Shown: positions 34,002 to 42,773 of the stretch, one piece after another
Numbering within the stretch: position 1 is the first letter of the stretch
How the letters are laid out: each line of letters starts with the position of its first letter
Source: Bradyrhizobium barranii subsp. apii
GTDB lineage: Bacteria > Pseudomonadota > Alphaproteobacteria > Rhizobiales > Xanthobacteraceae
Length of the DNA stretch: 64,000 nt
Assembly: GCF_011516635.5 (NCBI RefSeq)
Contig: NZ_CP096255.1
Location: 7,376,501 to 7,440,500 of the forward strand
Direction: 5' to 3'
Made by a program: the position numbers and the translations under genes
The notes under the pieces: generated by a model
What the model saw: only the letters and a program-made list of their open reading frames with translations
Database searches by the model: none
What the model was told of the DNA's origin: nothing

Positions 34002-34379
34002 ATGTCCACGCGATTTCTGGCCATTTTTGCCCTGATTCTCGCCTGCGCCTCCGTGCCCACGAAGGCCCAGGACGTGGCGGCGCCGTTTGACGCCGATTTG
34101 CAGCGTCTGGCGGAGATTTTGGGCGGCCTGCACTATCTGCGCGGCATCTGCGGGTCCAACGAGGGCAACAAATGGCGCAGCGAGATGCAGGCGCTGATCG
34201 ATGCCGAAACCCCCTCAGGCGAGCGCCGCACCCGCATGATCGCCGGCTTCAACCGCGGCTATAACGGCTTCCAGCAGACCTATCGGAGCTGCACACCGGC
34301 CGCGACGGTGGCGATCCGGCGCTATATCGAGGAAGGCTCGAAGATCTCGCGCGATCTCACGGCGCGTTACGCGAACTAG
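34002..34379 (+). CDS. TIGR02301 family secreted protein
   Basis: The 125-residue protein has a signal peptide (MSTRFLAIFALILACASVPT, cut near KAQDV). The conserved core is LQRLAEILGGLHYLRGICG, NKWRSEMQALIDAE, RRTRMIAGFNRGYNGFQQTY and RSCTPAATVAIRRYIEEG, with two cysteines. This matches the TIGR02301 family of alphaproteobacteria. Function unknown; presumably periplasmic. Confidence 0.88.
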   Translation: MSTRFLAIFALILACASVPTKAQDVAAPFDADLQRLAEILGGLHYLRGICGSNEGNKWRSEMQALIDAETPSGERRTRMIAGFNRGYNGFQQTYRSCTPAATVAIRRYIEEGSKISRDLTARYAN

Positions 34380-34781
34380 CTCTCCGTCGTTCCGGGGCTC
34401 GACGAAGTCGAGAGCCCGGAATCTGGAGGGTTCTGTGAGGTCGCGCTCACGCGAGGGCGCGGCAGGCGCTTATGACGCGACCTCATTGAAGCCGGATTGA
34501 ACGAAGGCGCGGGAGGCTATTCGCGGTTTTGCAGCTATGGGGATTGTTCGAGATCGCCATGCCCGATCTGCTGGCTCGGCGCGTGAGGCAGAGACACAGG
34601 AGTGCGCATCCTGGAAGAGTTGAGATCAGACGCGCTTCGCCTGAGATCGCGATAGGCCTTTTGCTGCATCGGACGGTTGTTGTCGCGCAGTGTGACAGCA
34701 CGGATTCGACATCGTCCGCGATGATCGAGACGCTGGGAGCGAAATGACGAATGATGATCGTCGTGCACGACATGACTTGGC

Positions 34782-36032
34782 TCACGATGTGTCGCATCGG
34801 AACGGTGATGTTCGAGGGCTGGGGCGTCTGAAGCTATGTCGAAAGCGCTCAATGATGCGCATGACGCCACCACAATCGGGACAGGCAGGAACCTCGGCCC
34901 AGGTTTGAGCCTCCGAATCCACAGGCGACGGCTGGCCATCGTTTGGGGCTGTTCGCTCATGATCGAGAAGTTCGCGGCAAAGGGCGAGCTTGGCAGCGCG
35001 ATGGCGGTTGGCCATGAAGCCGAAGTGGCGGATGCGGTGGAAGCCGTCAGGCGGCGTATGAAGCAGGAAACGGCGAATGAACTCATCGGGCTTGAGATTC
35101 ATGATCTTTGTCGCGCTGTTTTGGCGATAGTCCTTCCATGAGAAGGCGACATGATCGTCGTCGAGTGCGACGAGCCGGCTGTTGGCGATCGCGACGCGAT
35201 GGGTGTAGCGGCCGAGATAGGCCAGGACCTGTGCGGGTCCGCCGAAGGGCCGCTTGGCGTAAACAACCCAGTTGATGCGTCGCATGGCGTCGAGGTGGGC
35301 CGCAAAGGCAGCCGGCTCGGCCAGAGCTCCGAGATCGCCGAAGAAACGCAAGGCACCGGAGTTGAAGGCTGCCGACAGACGTTTGAGAAAAAGTGTGCGA
35401 AATAGTCTGGACAACGGTTTGACGGCCAGGAAGAAGTTCGGTCGGCAAGCGGTCCAGCGCGCGCCATCGGGCGAGAGGCCGCCACCCGGAACGACGCAAT
35501 GGACGTGGGGATGATGCATCAGCGTCTGTCCCCAGGTGTGGAGGACGGCGACGCCGCCGATCGCACCGCCGAGCCGGCGTGGATTGGCGGCGAGCGTCGT
35601 CATCGCCTCGGCGGCAGCCTTGAACAGGATGGCATAGACGACGGCCTTGTTCTGGAAAGCGATCGCGGCGATCGGTGCGGGAAGTGTAAAGACGACGTGG
35701 AAATAGGGAACCGGAAGCAGGTCGGCTTGACGCGCGGCGAGCCACGCGGCTCGGGCTCTCCCCTGACACTTCGGACAGTGCCGATTGCGGCAGGAATTAT
35801 AGGCAACGCGTGTCGTGCCGCAGTCGTCGCAAGCCTGCATGTGGCCGCCGAGCGCCTCGGTCCGGCACGCAACGATCGCGCTCATCACGCGCCGCTCGAC
35901 CCGCCCCAGATGACCGGCATGTACACGGCGATAGGCGTCGCCATGCCGGCGCAGAATATCGGCAATCTCGATGGCGGGCCTGTTGGAGCGGATGTCGGAG
36001 CGGGTCATGACCCGCATCCCGCTGCGGGTCAT
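34782..36032 (-). CDS. IS91 family Y2 rolling-circle transposase, copy 2
   Basis: Protein identical to that at 20216-21466, with the same zinc-binding cysteines, HPHVH motif and YLGRY tyrosine pair. It is read on the minus strand and coupled by ATGA to the recombinase upstream. Confidence 0.93.
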   Translation of the reverse strand: MTRSGMRVMTRSDIRSNRPAIEIADILRRHGDAYRRVHAGHLGRVERRVMSAIVACRTEALGGHMQACDDCGTTRVAYNSCRNRHCPKCQGRARAAWLAARQADLLPVPYFHVVFTLPAPIAAIAFQNKAVVYAILFKAAAEAMTTLAANPRRLGGAIGGVAVLHTWGQTLMHHPHVHCVVPGGGLSPDGARWTACRPNFFLAVKPLSRLFRTLFLKRLSAAFNSGALRFFGDLGALAEPAAFAAHLDAMRRINWVVYAKRPFGGPAQVLAYLGRYTHRVAIANSRLVALDDDHVAFSWKDYRQNSATKIMNLKPDEFIRRFLLHTPPDGFHRIRHFGFMANRHRAAKLALCRELLDHERTAPNDGQPSPVDSEAQTWAEVPACPDCGGVMRIIERFRHSFRRPSPRTSPFRCDTS

Positions 36033-36889
36033 CCAGGTGGCGTCACCTCCAGCGACAGGCGATCGAGCGGGCTCTGCGTCGCTCGGATCGTATCGGTGGC
36101 GACCTGCGTGTAGCGCGCTGTCGACGACAAATTATTGTGCCCGAGCAAGACCTGGATGATCCGGATATCGGTTCCGTTCTCGAGAAGATGTGTCGCGAAG
36201 CTGTGGCGCAGCGTGTGCGGCGTGACGCGCTTGGTCAGGCCCGCAGCCTTCACCGCCGACCGGCAGGCGGCATGCAGCACGGTCTGATCGATCGGATGAT
36301 CTTCGTCACGACCAGGGAACAGATAAAGCCGCGGCCGGGCGAGCCGCCAGTAGGTGCGCAGGATGCCCAGCAGCTGGGGCGACAGCATCACGTTGCGATC
36401 CTTCGCGCCCTTGCCGTGGCGCACCTGGATGACGCCGCGGGCGCTGTCGATGTCTTCGATCCGCAGTCCCGCAACCTCCGAGGCCCTGAGCCCGGCCGCA
36501 TAGGCGGTGGTGAGCGCGGCGCGGCTCTTCAGGCTCGATACCGCTTCAAGAAACTGAACCACTTCGTCGGCGCTGAGAACGACCGGCAGCTTGCGCGGTT
36601 CTCGCGCATAGGGAATGCGCTCTGGGATGAGCGCCTCGCCGAGCGTGACGCCGTAGAAAAACCGTAGCGCACAGACGATCTGGTTCAGCGCCGGCCATGA
36701 GATGCCGGTCGAGACCAAATGCACCTGGAAGGCGCGGACGTCTTCCAGCTCTAACCGGTCAGGCGATCGGCCAAAATAGCGGCTGAACTTCGAAACCGCG
36801 CTGATGTAGGATCTTTGCGTCGCCGGCGACAGATTGCGGACGGTCATGTCTTCGATCATGCGGCGGCGAAGAGGGCTCAAATCGGCCAT
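36029..36889 (-). CDS. XerD-like tyrosine recombinase of the IS91-type element, copy 2
   Basis: The 286-residue protein differs from copy 1 by one residue, Pro instead of Leu before the catalytic HTLRHSF segment (plus-strand position 36219). The Pro form is the usual one in XerD-type enzymes, so this copy is more likely fully active. All catalytic residues are present. Start ATG at 36889 as in copy 1. Confidence 0.9.
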   Translation of the reverse strand: MADLSPLRRRMIEDMTVRNLSPATQRSYISAVSKFSRYFGRSPDRLELEDVRAFQVHLVSTGISWPALNQIVCALRFFYGVTLGEALIPERIPYAREPRKLPVVLSADEVVQFLEAVSSLKSRAALTTAYAAGLRASEVAGLRIEDIDSARGVIQVRHGKGAKDRNVMLSPQLLGILRTYWRLARPRLYLFPGRDEDHPIDQTVLHAACRSAVKAAGLTKRVTPHTLRHSFATHLLENGTDIRIIQVLLGHNNLSSTARYTQVATDTIRATQSPLDRLSLEVTPPG

Positions 36890-37034
36890 CTCGATACTCC
36901 TGTCTGAGGGGGTGGGCTCCAACACCCACATCCTCTCAGCCAGGAGGCGATCTATGCCACCTTGCCCCCTACGCCGCGGCAGCGGCTTCGTTCAATCCAT
37001 CGTGCGTCAGAGTTGGAGGCGCGATGGATTCTCA

Positions 37035-37052
37035 GATGCGCAATTGCGCATC
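37035..37052. repeat. perfect 18-bp palindrome, family C (copy 2)
   Basis: GATGCGCAATTGCGCATC, identical to 24325-24342. It belongs to the intergenic repeat into which IS91-type copy 2 inserted: the left half (CCCGGAATC) lies at about 34415-34423 and the right half (CATCG...GATGGATTCTCA) after 36996. Confidence 0.85.
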
Positions 37053-37224
37053 ATAGCTCGCGCTACGCGCGACCCGGAATGACCGAGTACCGGAACCCTG
37101 TCATCGACTTTGTTCACAGCCGTTAACCGTTCCTAAAGATGTGGCCTAGCGGGCGTTAATACGCGTGCTACACCTTTGGTACAGCGCATCGCCGTGGATC
37201 GCGCCCCAGCCCTGATCGAGTTTC

Positions 37225-37491
37225 ATGAGCCATTCAGTGTCCTACGCCCCCGCCCGCGCGCCGCTGCCCGATCACGAGCAGAAACAGGCCGCGCTGAGCT
37301 ATCTCAACGAGGCCTGGGCCGAAGCGCGCCATGATGGCGTCGACGGCGACTGCCTGGCGCAGGCGAGCCTGTTTGCGGCATTCGCCGAGCTCGTCGGCAC
37401 CTACGGCGAGGATGCGGTGGCGAAATTCGTCGAGGGCTTTCCGGGCCGCATCCGCAACGGCGAATTCTCGGTCACTCTCGCAAGGCAGTAA
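37225..37491 (+). CDS. hypothetical protein (88 aa)
   Basis: The protein reads MSHSVSYAPARAPLPDHEQK, then LSYLNEAWAEARHDGVDGDC and FAELVGTYGEDAVAKFVEGF, with a final IRNGEFSVTLARQ. It is soluble and mostly helical. I take it as a conserved small protein of the genus because composition and codon use match neighbouring core genes. Function unknown. Confidence 0.65.
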   Translation: MSHSVSYAPARAPLPDHEQKQAALSYLNEAWAEARHDGVDGDCLAQASLFAAFAELVGTYGEDAVAKFVEGFPGRIRNGEFSVTLARQ

Positions 37492-37686
37492 GCTGCTTGC
37501 GAAAAATGCCCCGCCACACGGGCGGGGCCAGTCTACGGATGAATGACTTGGCGAACGGGATGTGGCGAACAGGTTCGCGAAGTCTGCTGCGTTTATCGCA
37601 CGGAAGCCGCCTCCCCCGGACAAGCATTAGTCTCGCGGTGACCGGGAGATATTCCCACTACGATCGGGAATGCACTCCCTCCTCCC

Positions 37687-38007
37687 TCACGGCGCGACCT
37701 TGAGCGTCGCTTTCATGTTGGGATGATAGCGGCAGTAATAGTCGACTATTCCCCCCTTCTTCAGAACAAACGTTGCCGATTTCTTCGGTGGCAGCATCAC
37801 GTCGAAATCGCCGTTCTTCGCCGTGGCGGTGTGCGCGAACACGTCCTTGTTGATCCATTCGATGGTATCACCGACCTTCGCGGACGTTTCGGCCGGTGAA
37901 ACCACGAGATTTTCCATTGTGATCTGAATGGTCGCGGCGCGCGCCGGGACGACGATCGACAGCAAGACGACCGCAAGCGCGATCGAAGCGAGGTGTCCCG
38001 GCTTCAT
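37687..38007 (-). CDS. secreted cupredoxin (amicyanin/pseudoazurin-like)
   Basis: The 106-residue protein has a signal peptide (MKPGHLASIALAVVLLSIVV, cut near PARAA). It has a type I copper site: His in KDVFAHTATA and the Cys-His-Met set in YYCRYHPNMKATLKV. It likely binds copper and shuttles electrons in the periplasm. It lies 10 bases downstream of the DUF4142 gene and probably forms one operon with it, under the ECF sigma gene. Confidence 0.88.
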   Translation of the reverse strand: MKPGHLASIALAVVLLSIVVPARAATIQITMENLVVSPAETSAKVGDTIEWINKDVFAHTATAKNGDFDVMLPPKKSATFVLKKGGIVDYYCRYHPNMKATLKVAP

Positions 38008-38017
38008 CCCACCCCCC

Positions 38018-38550
38018 CTATTTCAGCTCGGCAGCGACATGCTCGGCGTGCTGCTGATGGCCCTGAAAAATCTTCAGGCCGGTCTGCAACAGGCTCTTGA
38101 GCTCGGCATTGCCGGCGGACGGGATGAGCTGGGTTTCCAGCGCGCCGTTGACCGCCTTGTGGTAGGCGACCTCGTTCGCGACATAGGCCTTGTCGAAGGC
38201 CGCGCCGCTCAGCTTGTCGAACTCAGCCAGCTTGTCGATCGCCTGCTTCGACAGCGCCTTGCTGGTATCGTTGTCTTCAGGCGTAACGTTCAGCTTCTTG
38301 ACCAGCGCCAGCGCCTGCTTGTTGACCGCCTCGTGGTCGCGCAGCATGTCCTCGGCAAACGCCTTGACGTCCTTGTTCTTGGCCTTTTTTGCGCCTGCTT
38401 GGCCGCGTTGATGTCGATCACGCCCGCTGTGTAGGCGATGTGAGCGATCTGCGGATCGGTGGGCTTGTCGGCTGCGCTCGCGCCTTGCAGCAGCGCCGGG
38501 CTCGACAACAGAATTGCCGCGGCGATCGCCGCGCTCCATCGGGTGAACAT
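38018..38550 (-). pseudogene. DUF4142 secreted protein with a -1 frameshift
   Basis: The start frame reads MFTRWSAAIAAAILLSSPAL (signal peptide), then PTDPQIAHIAYTAGVIDINA and AKQAQK, reaching a run of six A residues (plus-strand T run 38385-38390). From there the right frame is shifted: KKAKNKDVKAFAEDMLRDHE, LVKKLNVTPEDNDTS, FDKAYVANEVAYHKAVNGAL and a C-terminal HAEHVAAELK. Together these make a normal DUF4142 protein. One extra A, or a -1 slip on the A run, would restore it. It may be a pseudogene, a frameshift-controlled gene or a sequence error. DUF4142 proteins are periplasmic, ferritin-like helical bundles. Confidence 0.75.
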
Positions 38551-38638
38551 GTTTGAAACTCCTGTGCTGCCGGACGGTTTGCCGGCGTTGCTTCACAGGC
38601 GTTGGATGGGATTTTCGCGCAAACGTTCCCGAAAAACT

Positions 38639-39328
38639 TCAGCCGCCGCTGCCGAGTCGCTTCAGCACCGATACGGTCAGCCGCTCGCAGCGCCACCCGG
38701 CAAACGGGAACGCATCCATCACCACCGGACCGATCTCCTTCTCGACGTTCTCGCGCAGCATGGTGCGCGCACGGTGCAGCCGCGTCTTCACGGTCTCGGG
38801 CTTGACGCCGAGCAGATCGGCGGTCTCCTCGATGTTCATCCCCTCCATGACGCGCGCGACGAAGACCATGCGGAACACATCCGGCAGTTCGTCGATTGCG
38901 CGTTCGACGACGCGCTGGATTTCACGTTGGGCCATGGTCCTTTCCGGATCGCCTGCGGGAGAAACGGGAAATTTTATGATCTGCGCGTCGAGCGCCTCTT
39001 CCGGCAGCGCGCTGAGCTCGACATGCGGCTTGCGGCTTCGCGCCCGGCCAAGCGCCTCGTTGATGGCAATGCGCGACAGCCAGGTCGACAGCCCGGACTC
39101 GCCGCGAAAGTCGTCCAGATGGGTAAAGGCCCGGACATAGGTTTCCTGCACCACGTCCTCGGCTTCGCTGTCGTTGCGCAGGATACCGCGCGCAAGACGG
39201 TAGAGCCTGCGGTTGTTGGCCTGCATGATCTCGCGCAACGCGGCCTCGTCACGGCCCCGCGCGCGATCGACCAGTTCGGCTTCCGATGCTCTGGCGCCGG
39301 TGGACAGGCCGGCTGCGGTCCGCTGCAT
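38639..39328 (-). CDS. ECF-type RNA polymerase sigma factor
   Basis: The 229-residue protein has sigma region 2 (ANNRRLYRLARGILRNDSEA, EDVVQETYVRAFTHLDDFRG, STWLSRIAINEALGRARSRK) and region 4 (IDELPDVFRMVFVARVMEGM, NIEETADLLGVKPETVKTRL, HRARTMLRENVEKEI). The ATG at 39328 (MQRTAAGL) was chosen over a long upstream frame of poor character. The last 25 residues extend past region 4. Downstream on the same strand are the DUF4142 and cupredoxin genes. No anti-sigma factor is adjacent. Confidence 0.9.
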   Translation of the reverse strand: MQRTAAGLSTGARASEAELVDRARGRDEAALREIMQANNRRLYRLARGILRNDSEAEDVVQETYVRAFTHLDDFRGESGLSTWLSRIAINEALGRARSRKPHVELSALPEEALDAQIIKFPVSPAGDPERTMAQREIQRVVERAIDELPDVFRMVFVARVMEGMNIEETADLLGVKPETVKTRLHRARTMLRENVEKEIGPVVMDAFPFAGWRCERLTVSVLKRLGSGG

Positions 39329-39434
39329 GGTGGTCACCTGTTTCCATTCGTTCCGGACATTGGATGCAGGCCAGCGATAAAGGTTCCCGACTTTCTTCCT
39401 TATCCTCCCCCGGAGGGACAGGGTAAGAGAGCCC

Positions 39435-40304
39435 CTAGTCCGTCTCGATCGGCAGTGCCGGATCCCTCGCCCATTCGCCCATGGAGGCATCGTACAGCGT
39501 CAGCTTGTCGTAGCCGAGCTGCGTCAGCATCAAGAGGTCGATCGTCGCCGAGATGCCGCCGCCGCAATAGCAGATCACATTCTTGTCGCGCGTAACGCTC
39601 TGGGCCGCGAATTTCGCTTCGGCGTCGGCAAGCGTCGTCAGTGTCTTGTCGGCCTGGGCGAGCGTGGCCGCTGGCACGTTGACGCTACCGGGCACGCGGC
39701 CGGGCCGGCCGTAGCGGCTCGGCTCGAGGCCTTGATGAAATTGCGGCCCGAGCGCGTTGACGATCACGGTCGAGGGATCGCCGATCCGCGCCTTCACCGT
39801 GGTCTTGTCGACGAAGAAGCCCGCGCGCGGCGCGGCCTTGAAGGTGGTGGCGGGATAGCCCTTCGGCGCGCCCGTCTCGACCGGGCGGCCCTCGTCCTTC
39901 CATTTGTCAAAACCGCCGTCGAGCACCTGTGCATCGACGCCGAGCGAGCGCAGCATCCACCAAAATCGCGTCGACCACATCATGGTGCCGATGCTGTAGA
40001 GCACGATGGTCCTGGATGCGTCAGCGCCGTGGCGACCGAAGGCGGCCTCTAGCTGGGGCACGCCAGCCATCATGAAGAGCTGTTGCGCGGAGATGTCGGA
40101 GAACTCGCCCTGCAGGTCGAGGAAATCCGCGCCGGGGATGTGGCCGGCCGCGAACGTCTTGTCGCCGGGCACCGCGCGATAGGGCACATCGCTGCCCGGC
40201 GGCACCGGCTCGTTATAGGTCGTGCAGTCGTAGAGGCGGAGGTCGGGATCGCCGAGAATCGCGGCGAGTTGCACAGTGGTGATGAGGGGCGTCGGTTGGG
40301 ACAT
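39435..40304 (-). CDS. sulfurtransferase (two rhodanese domains, SseA-like)
   Basis: The 289-residue protein has an N-terminal inactive rhodanese domain (LRLYDCTTYNEPV, GHIPGADFLDLQGEFSD, LYSIGTMMWSTRFWWMLRSL, VLDGGFDKWKDEGRP). The C-terminal active domain contains CYCGGGISATIDLLML with the catalytic cysteine. It would move sulfane sulfur from thiosulfate or 3-mercaptopyruvate to an acceptor. The active loop CGGGISA is nearer to mercaptopyruvate types, but the substrate is not proved. Confidence 0.88.
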   Translation of the reverse strand: MSQPTPLITTVQLAAILGDPDLRLYDCTTYNEPVPPGSDVPYRAVPGDKTFAAGHIPGADFLDLQGEFSDISAQQLFMMAGVPQLEAAFGRHGADASRTIVLYSIGTMMWSTRFWWMLRSLGVDAQVLDGGFDKWKDEGRPVETGAPKGYPATTFKAAPRAGFFVDKTTVKARIGDPSTVIVNALGPQFHQGLEPSRYGRPGRVPGSVNVPAATLAQADKTLTTLADAEAKFAAQSVTRDKNVICYCGGGISATIDLLMLTQLGYDKLTLYDASMGEWARDPALPIETD

Positions 40305-40347
40305 CGGACTGCTCTCCCGTTCGAGAGGAAGTGTAGACCTCTCCCCT

Positions 40348-40425
40348 CGTCATTGCGAGCGCAGCGAAGCAATCCAGACTACCACCGCGGAGGGATTCTG
40401 GATTGCTTCGCTCCGCTCGCGATGG
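40348..40425. repeat. CGTCATTGCGAGCG palindromic repeat
   Basis: CGTCATTGCGAGCGCAGCGA and its inverse TTCGCTCCGCTCGCGATGGC frame AGCAATCCAGA and TCTGGATTGCT. It fills the gap between the sulfurtransferase start and the amidohydrolase stop. A large hairpin is expected. Confidence 0.8.
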
Positions 40426-40461
40426 CGGGTGGGTACGCACTCTGCGTCCCCACGCATCACC

Positions 40462-41796
40462 CTACTGCTTCAGCGTCTCCAGAAACCGCACCGGCTCGCC
40501 CTGCGACGGTGTCACGATCTCGCCCTGCCACATCACGCGGCGGCCGCGGATGAAGGTGCCGACGGGCCAGCCCGTGACGCGAACGCCGTCATAGGGGGTC
40601 CAGCCGGCCTTCGACGCCACCCATTTGTTGGTAATGGTCTCGCTGCGCTTGAGATCGACGATCGTGAAATCGGCGTCGTAGCCTGCGGCAATGCGGCCCT
40701 TGCAGGCCATGTTGTAGAGACGCGCGGGGCCGGCGCTGGTGAGATCGACGAAGCGCGCCAGCGACAGGCGGCCGGCGTTGACGTGGTCGAGCATGAGCGG
40801 CACCAGCGTTTGCACCCCGGTCATGCCGGAGGGCGAGGCCGGATAGGTCTTCGACTTCTCTTCCAGCGTATGCGGGGCATGGTCGGAGCCGAGCACGTCG
40901 ATGATGCCCTGCTCGATGCCGCGCCAGATGCCGGCGCGGTGATCGGCGCCGCGCACCGGCGGGTTCATCTGCGCCAGCGTGCCGAGCCGCTCGTAGCATT
41001 CGGGCGCGACCAGCGTCAGATGATGCGGCGTCGCCTCGCAGGAAGCGACATCCTTGTGGTCGCGCAGGAACTCGATCTCTTCCTTGGTCGAGATGTGCAG
41101 CACGTGGATGCGCTTGCCGGTCTCGTGCGCGAGCTTGACCAATCGCTGCGTCGCCATCAGCGCCGCGGTCTCGTCGCGCCAGACCGGATGCGAACGCGGA
41201 TCGCCCTCGATGCGCAGCGACTTGCGGTCGTTGAGGCGGTATTCGTCTTCGGCGTGGAAGGCGGCGCGGCGGCGGATCACCTGGAAGATGCGGCGCAGGC
41301 TCTCGTCGTCCTCCACCAGCAGCGCGCCGGTCGACGAGCCGATGAACACCTTGACGCCCGCGCAGCCGGGCGCGCGCTCCAGCACCGGCAGATCCTGCAC
41401 GTTCTCGCGGGTGCCGCCGATGAAGAAGGCGAAATCGCAATGCATGCGATGATGGGCACGCTTCACCTTGTCGGTGAAGGTGGCCTCCGTCACGGTCAAT
41501 GGCGACGTGTTCGGCATCTCGAACACGGCGGTGACGCCGCCCATCACGGCGCTGCGCGAACCTGTCTCGAGGTCTTCCTTCTGCTCCAGCCCGGGCTCGC
41601 GGAAATGCACCTGGGTGTCCATCACGCCGGGCAGGATGTGGAGGCCCTTGCAGTCGATCATTTCAGCGGCGGAGGCCTGCGACAGCGGGCCCAGCTCCGC
41701 GATGCGGCCGTTGGTGATGCCGATATCGCGAACACCCTCGCCGTCCTGGTTGACGACGGTGCCGCCTTTGAGGATCACATCGAAGCGCTGGGTCAT
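40462..41796 (-). CDS. dihydroorotase-like amidohydrolase (first HxH histidine replaced)
   Basis: The 444-residue protein follows the class I dihydroorotase/hydantoinase pattern: GLHILPGVMDTQVHFREPG, KEDLETGSRSAVMGGVTAVF, EMPNTSPLT, KVFIGSSTG (bridging lysine), HVLHIST, CEATPHHLTL and VLGSDHAPHTLEEK. The first metal ligand pair reads D-T-Q-V-H rather than D-x-H-x-H, so one zinc ligand is Gln. It may be a true dihydroorotase of a divergent rhizobial branch, another cyclic amidase, or a weakly active form. The 3' end is a C-terminal amidohydrolase strand (GWPVGTFIRGRRVMWQGE). Confidence 0.8.
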   Translation of the reverse strand: MTQRFDVILKGGTVVNQDGEGVRDIGITNGRIAELGPLSQASAAEMIDCKGLHILPGVMDTQVHFREPGLEQKEDLETGSRSAVMGGVTAVFEMPNTSPLTVTEATFTDKVKRAHHRMHCDFAFFIGGTRENVQDLPVLERAPGCAGVKVFIGSSTGALLVEDDESLRRIFQVIRRRAAFHAEDEYRLNDRKSLRIEGDPRSHPVWRDETAALMATQRLVKLAHETGKRIHVLHISTKEEIEFLRDHKDVASCEATPHHLTLVAPECYERLGTLAQMNPPVRGADHRAGIWRGIEQGIIDVLGSDHAPHTLEEKSKTYPASPSGMTGVQTLVPLMLDHVNAGRLSLARFVDLTSAGPARLYNMACKGRIAAGYDADFTIVDLKRSETITNKWVASKAGWTPYDGVRVTGWPVGTFIRGRRVMWQGEIVTPSQGEPVRFLETLKQ

Positions 41797-41897
41797 GGCT
41801 GAAGGCCTCTCTCATCCCCAAGCGCGGGGCTTGAGGTCTTGTCGTTTATGCCTTGCGGGCTTACGTTCCGGAGCAACATGTCGCAAGAGATTTTCAC

Positions 41898-42773
41898 ATG
41901 AAATCAGCGTTTCTTCCCGACCGGAGCGTGGTCAAGGTCGCGGGCGAGGACGCGCGCAACTTCCTCAACGGCCTGATCACGACCGATCTCGACAGGCTGA
42001 AGCCGGGCCTGGGGCGATTCGGTGCGCTGCTGACGCCGCAGGGCAAGATCATCGTGGATTTCCTGATCACCGAGGTGCCCGCAGGCCATGGCGGCGGGTT
42101 CCTGATCGACTGTCCGAAGGCGCTGGCCGAGGGCCTCGCCACCAAGCTGAAATTCTACAAGCTGCGCGCCAAGGTCACGGTGGAAAACCTCGATCTCGGT
42201 GTGCTCGCGGCCTGGGACGGCCAGCTTGCGGCGCAGCCGGACCTTGCATTCGCCGATCCGCGCAATGATGCGCTCGGCACTCGCATCCTGATCCCCGAAG
42301 ATCTCAAGCAGAAGCTGTCCGATCTCATCGGCGCCGAGCTGGTCGACGCCTCCGAATACGAGGCGCATCGCATTGCGCTCGGCGTGCCGCGCGGCGGGCT
42401 CGATTTCATGTACAGCGATGCGTTCCCGCACGAGACCAACATGGACCGTCTCGCCGGCGTCGATTTCGACAAGGGCTGCTATGTCGGCCAGGAGGTCGTC
42501 TCGCGCATGCAGCATCGCGGCACCGCGCGCACCCGCAGCGTCAAGGTGCTGCTCGATGACCTCTCGCCGGAGGCCGGCGTCAGTGTTATGGCCGGCGACA
42601 AGCCGGTTGGCACGATGGGCTCGTCCGCGCAGGGCAAGGGCATCGCGCTGGTACGTATCGACCGCGTTGCGGACGCGCTCGATGCCGGCCAGCCGCTCAC
42701 CGCCGGCGGCCTCGCTGTGAGGCTCGCCGAACCCGACGTCGTCCGCATTCCCCTGAAGCAGCCCATCGCATGA
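41898..42773 (+). CDS. ygfZ: YgfZ/IbaG-type folate-binding protein
   Basis: The 291-residue protein has KVAGEDARNFLNGLITTDLD near the start and the family signature KGCYVGQEVVSRMQHRG with the functional cysteine at about residue 195. YgfZ uses tetrahydrofolate and helps assemble or repair iron-sulfur clusters of certain enzymes. The ATG at 41898 (MKSAFLPDRSVVK) was preferred to an earlier one at 41853. Its stop overlaps the start of tag (ATGA). The divergent amidohydrolase gene lies 101 bases upstream. Confidence 0.9.
   Translation: MKSAFLPDRSVVKVAGEDARNFLNGLITTDLDRLKPGLGRFGALLTPQGKIIVDFLITEVPAGHGGGFLIDCPKALAEGLATKLKFYKLRAKVTVENLDLGVLAAWDGQLAAQPDLAFADPRNDALGTRILIPEDLKQKLSDLIGAELVDASEYEAHRIALGVPRGGLDFMYSDAFPHETNMDRLAGVDFDKGCYVGQEVVSRMQHRGTARTRSVKVLLDDLSPEAGVSVMAGDKPVGTMGSSAQGKGIALVRIDRVADALDAGQPLTAGGLAVRLAEPDVVRIPLKQPIA

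Larger units (their letters stand above)
34424..36993 (-). mobile_element. IS91-type element, copy 2
   Basis: Same 2,570-base unit as 19255-21824, inverted. Flanks are GGAATC on the left (34418-34423) and AATCC on the right (36994-36998); deleting it restores GGAATCC inside an intergenic repeat. It separates the TIGR02301 gene from the gene at 37225. Confidence 0.87.
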
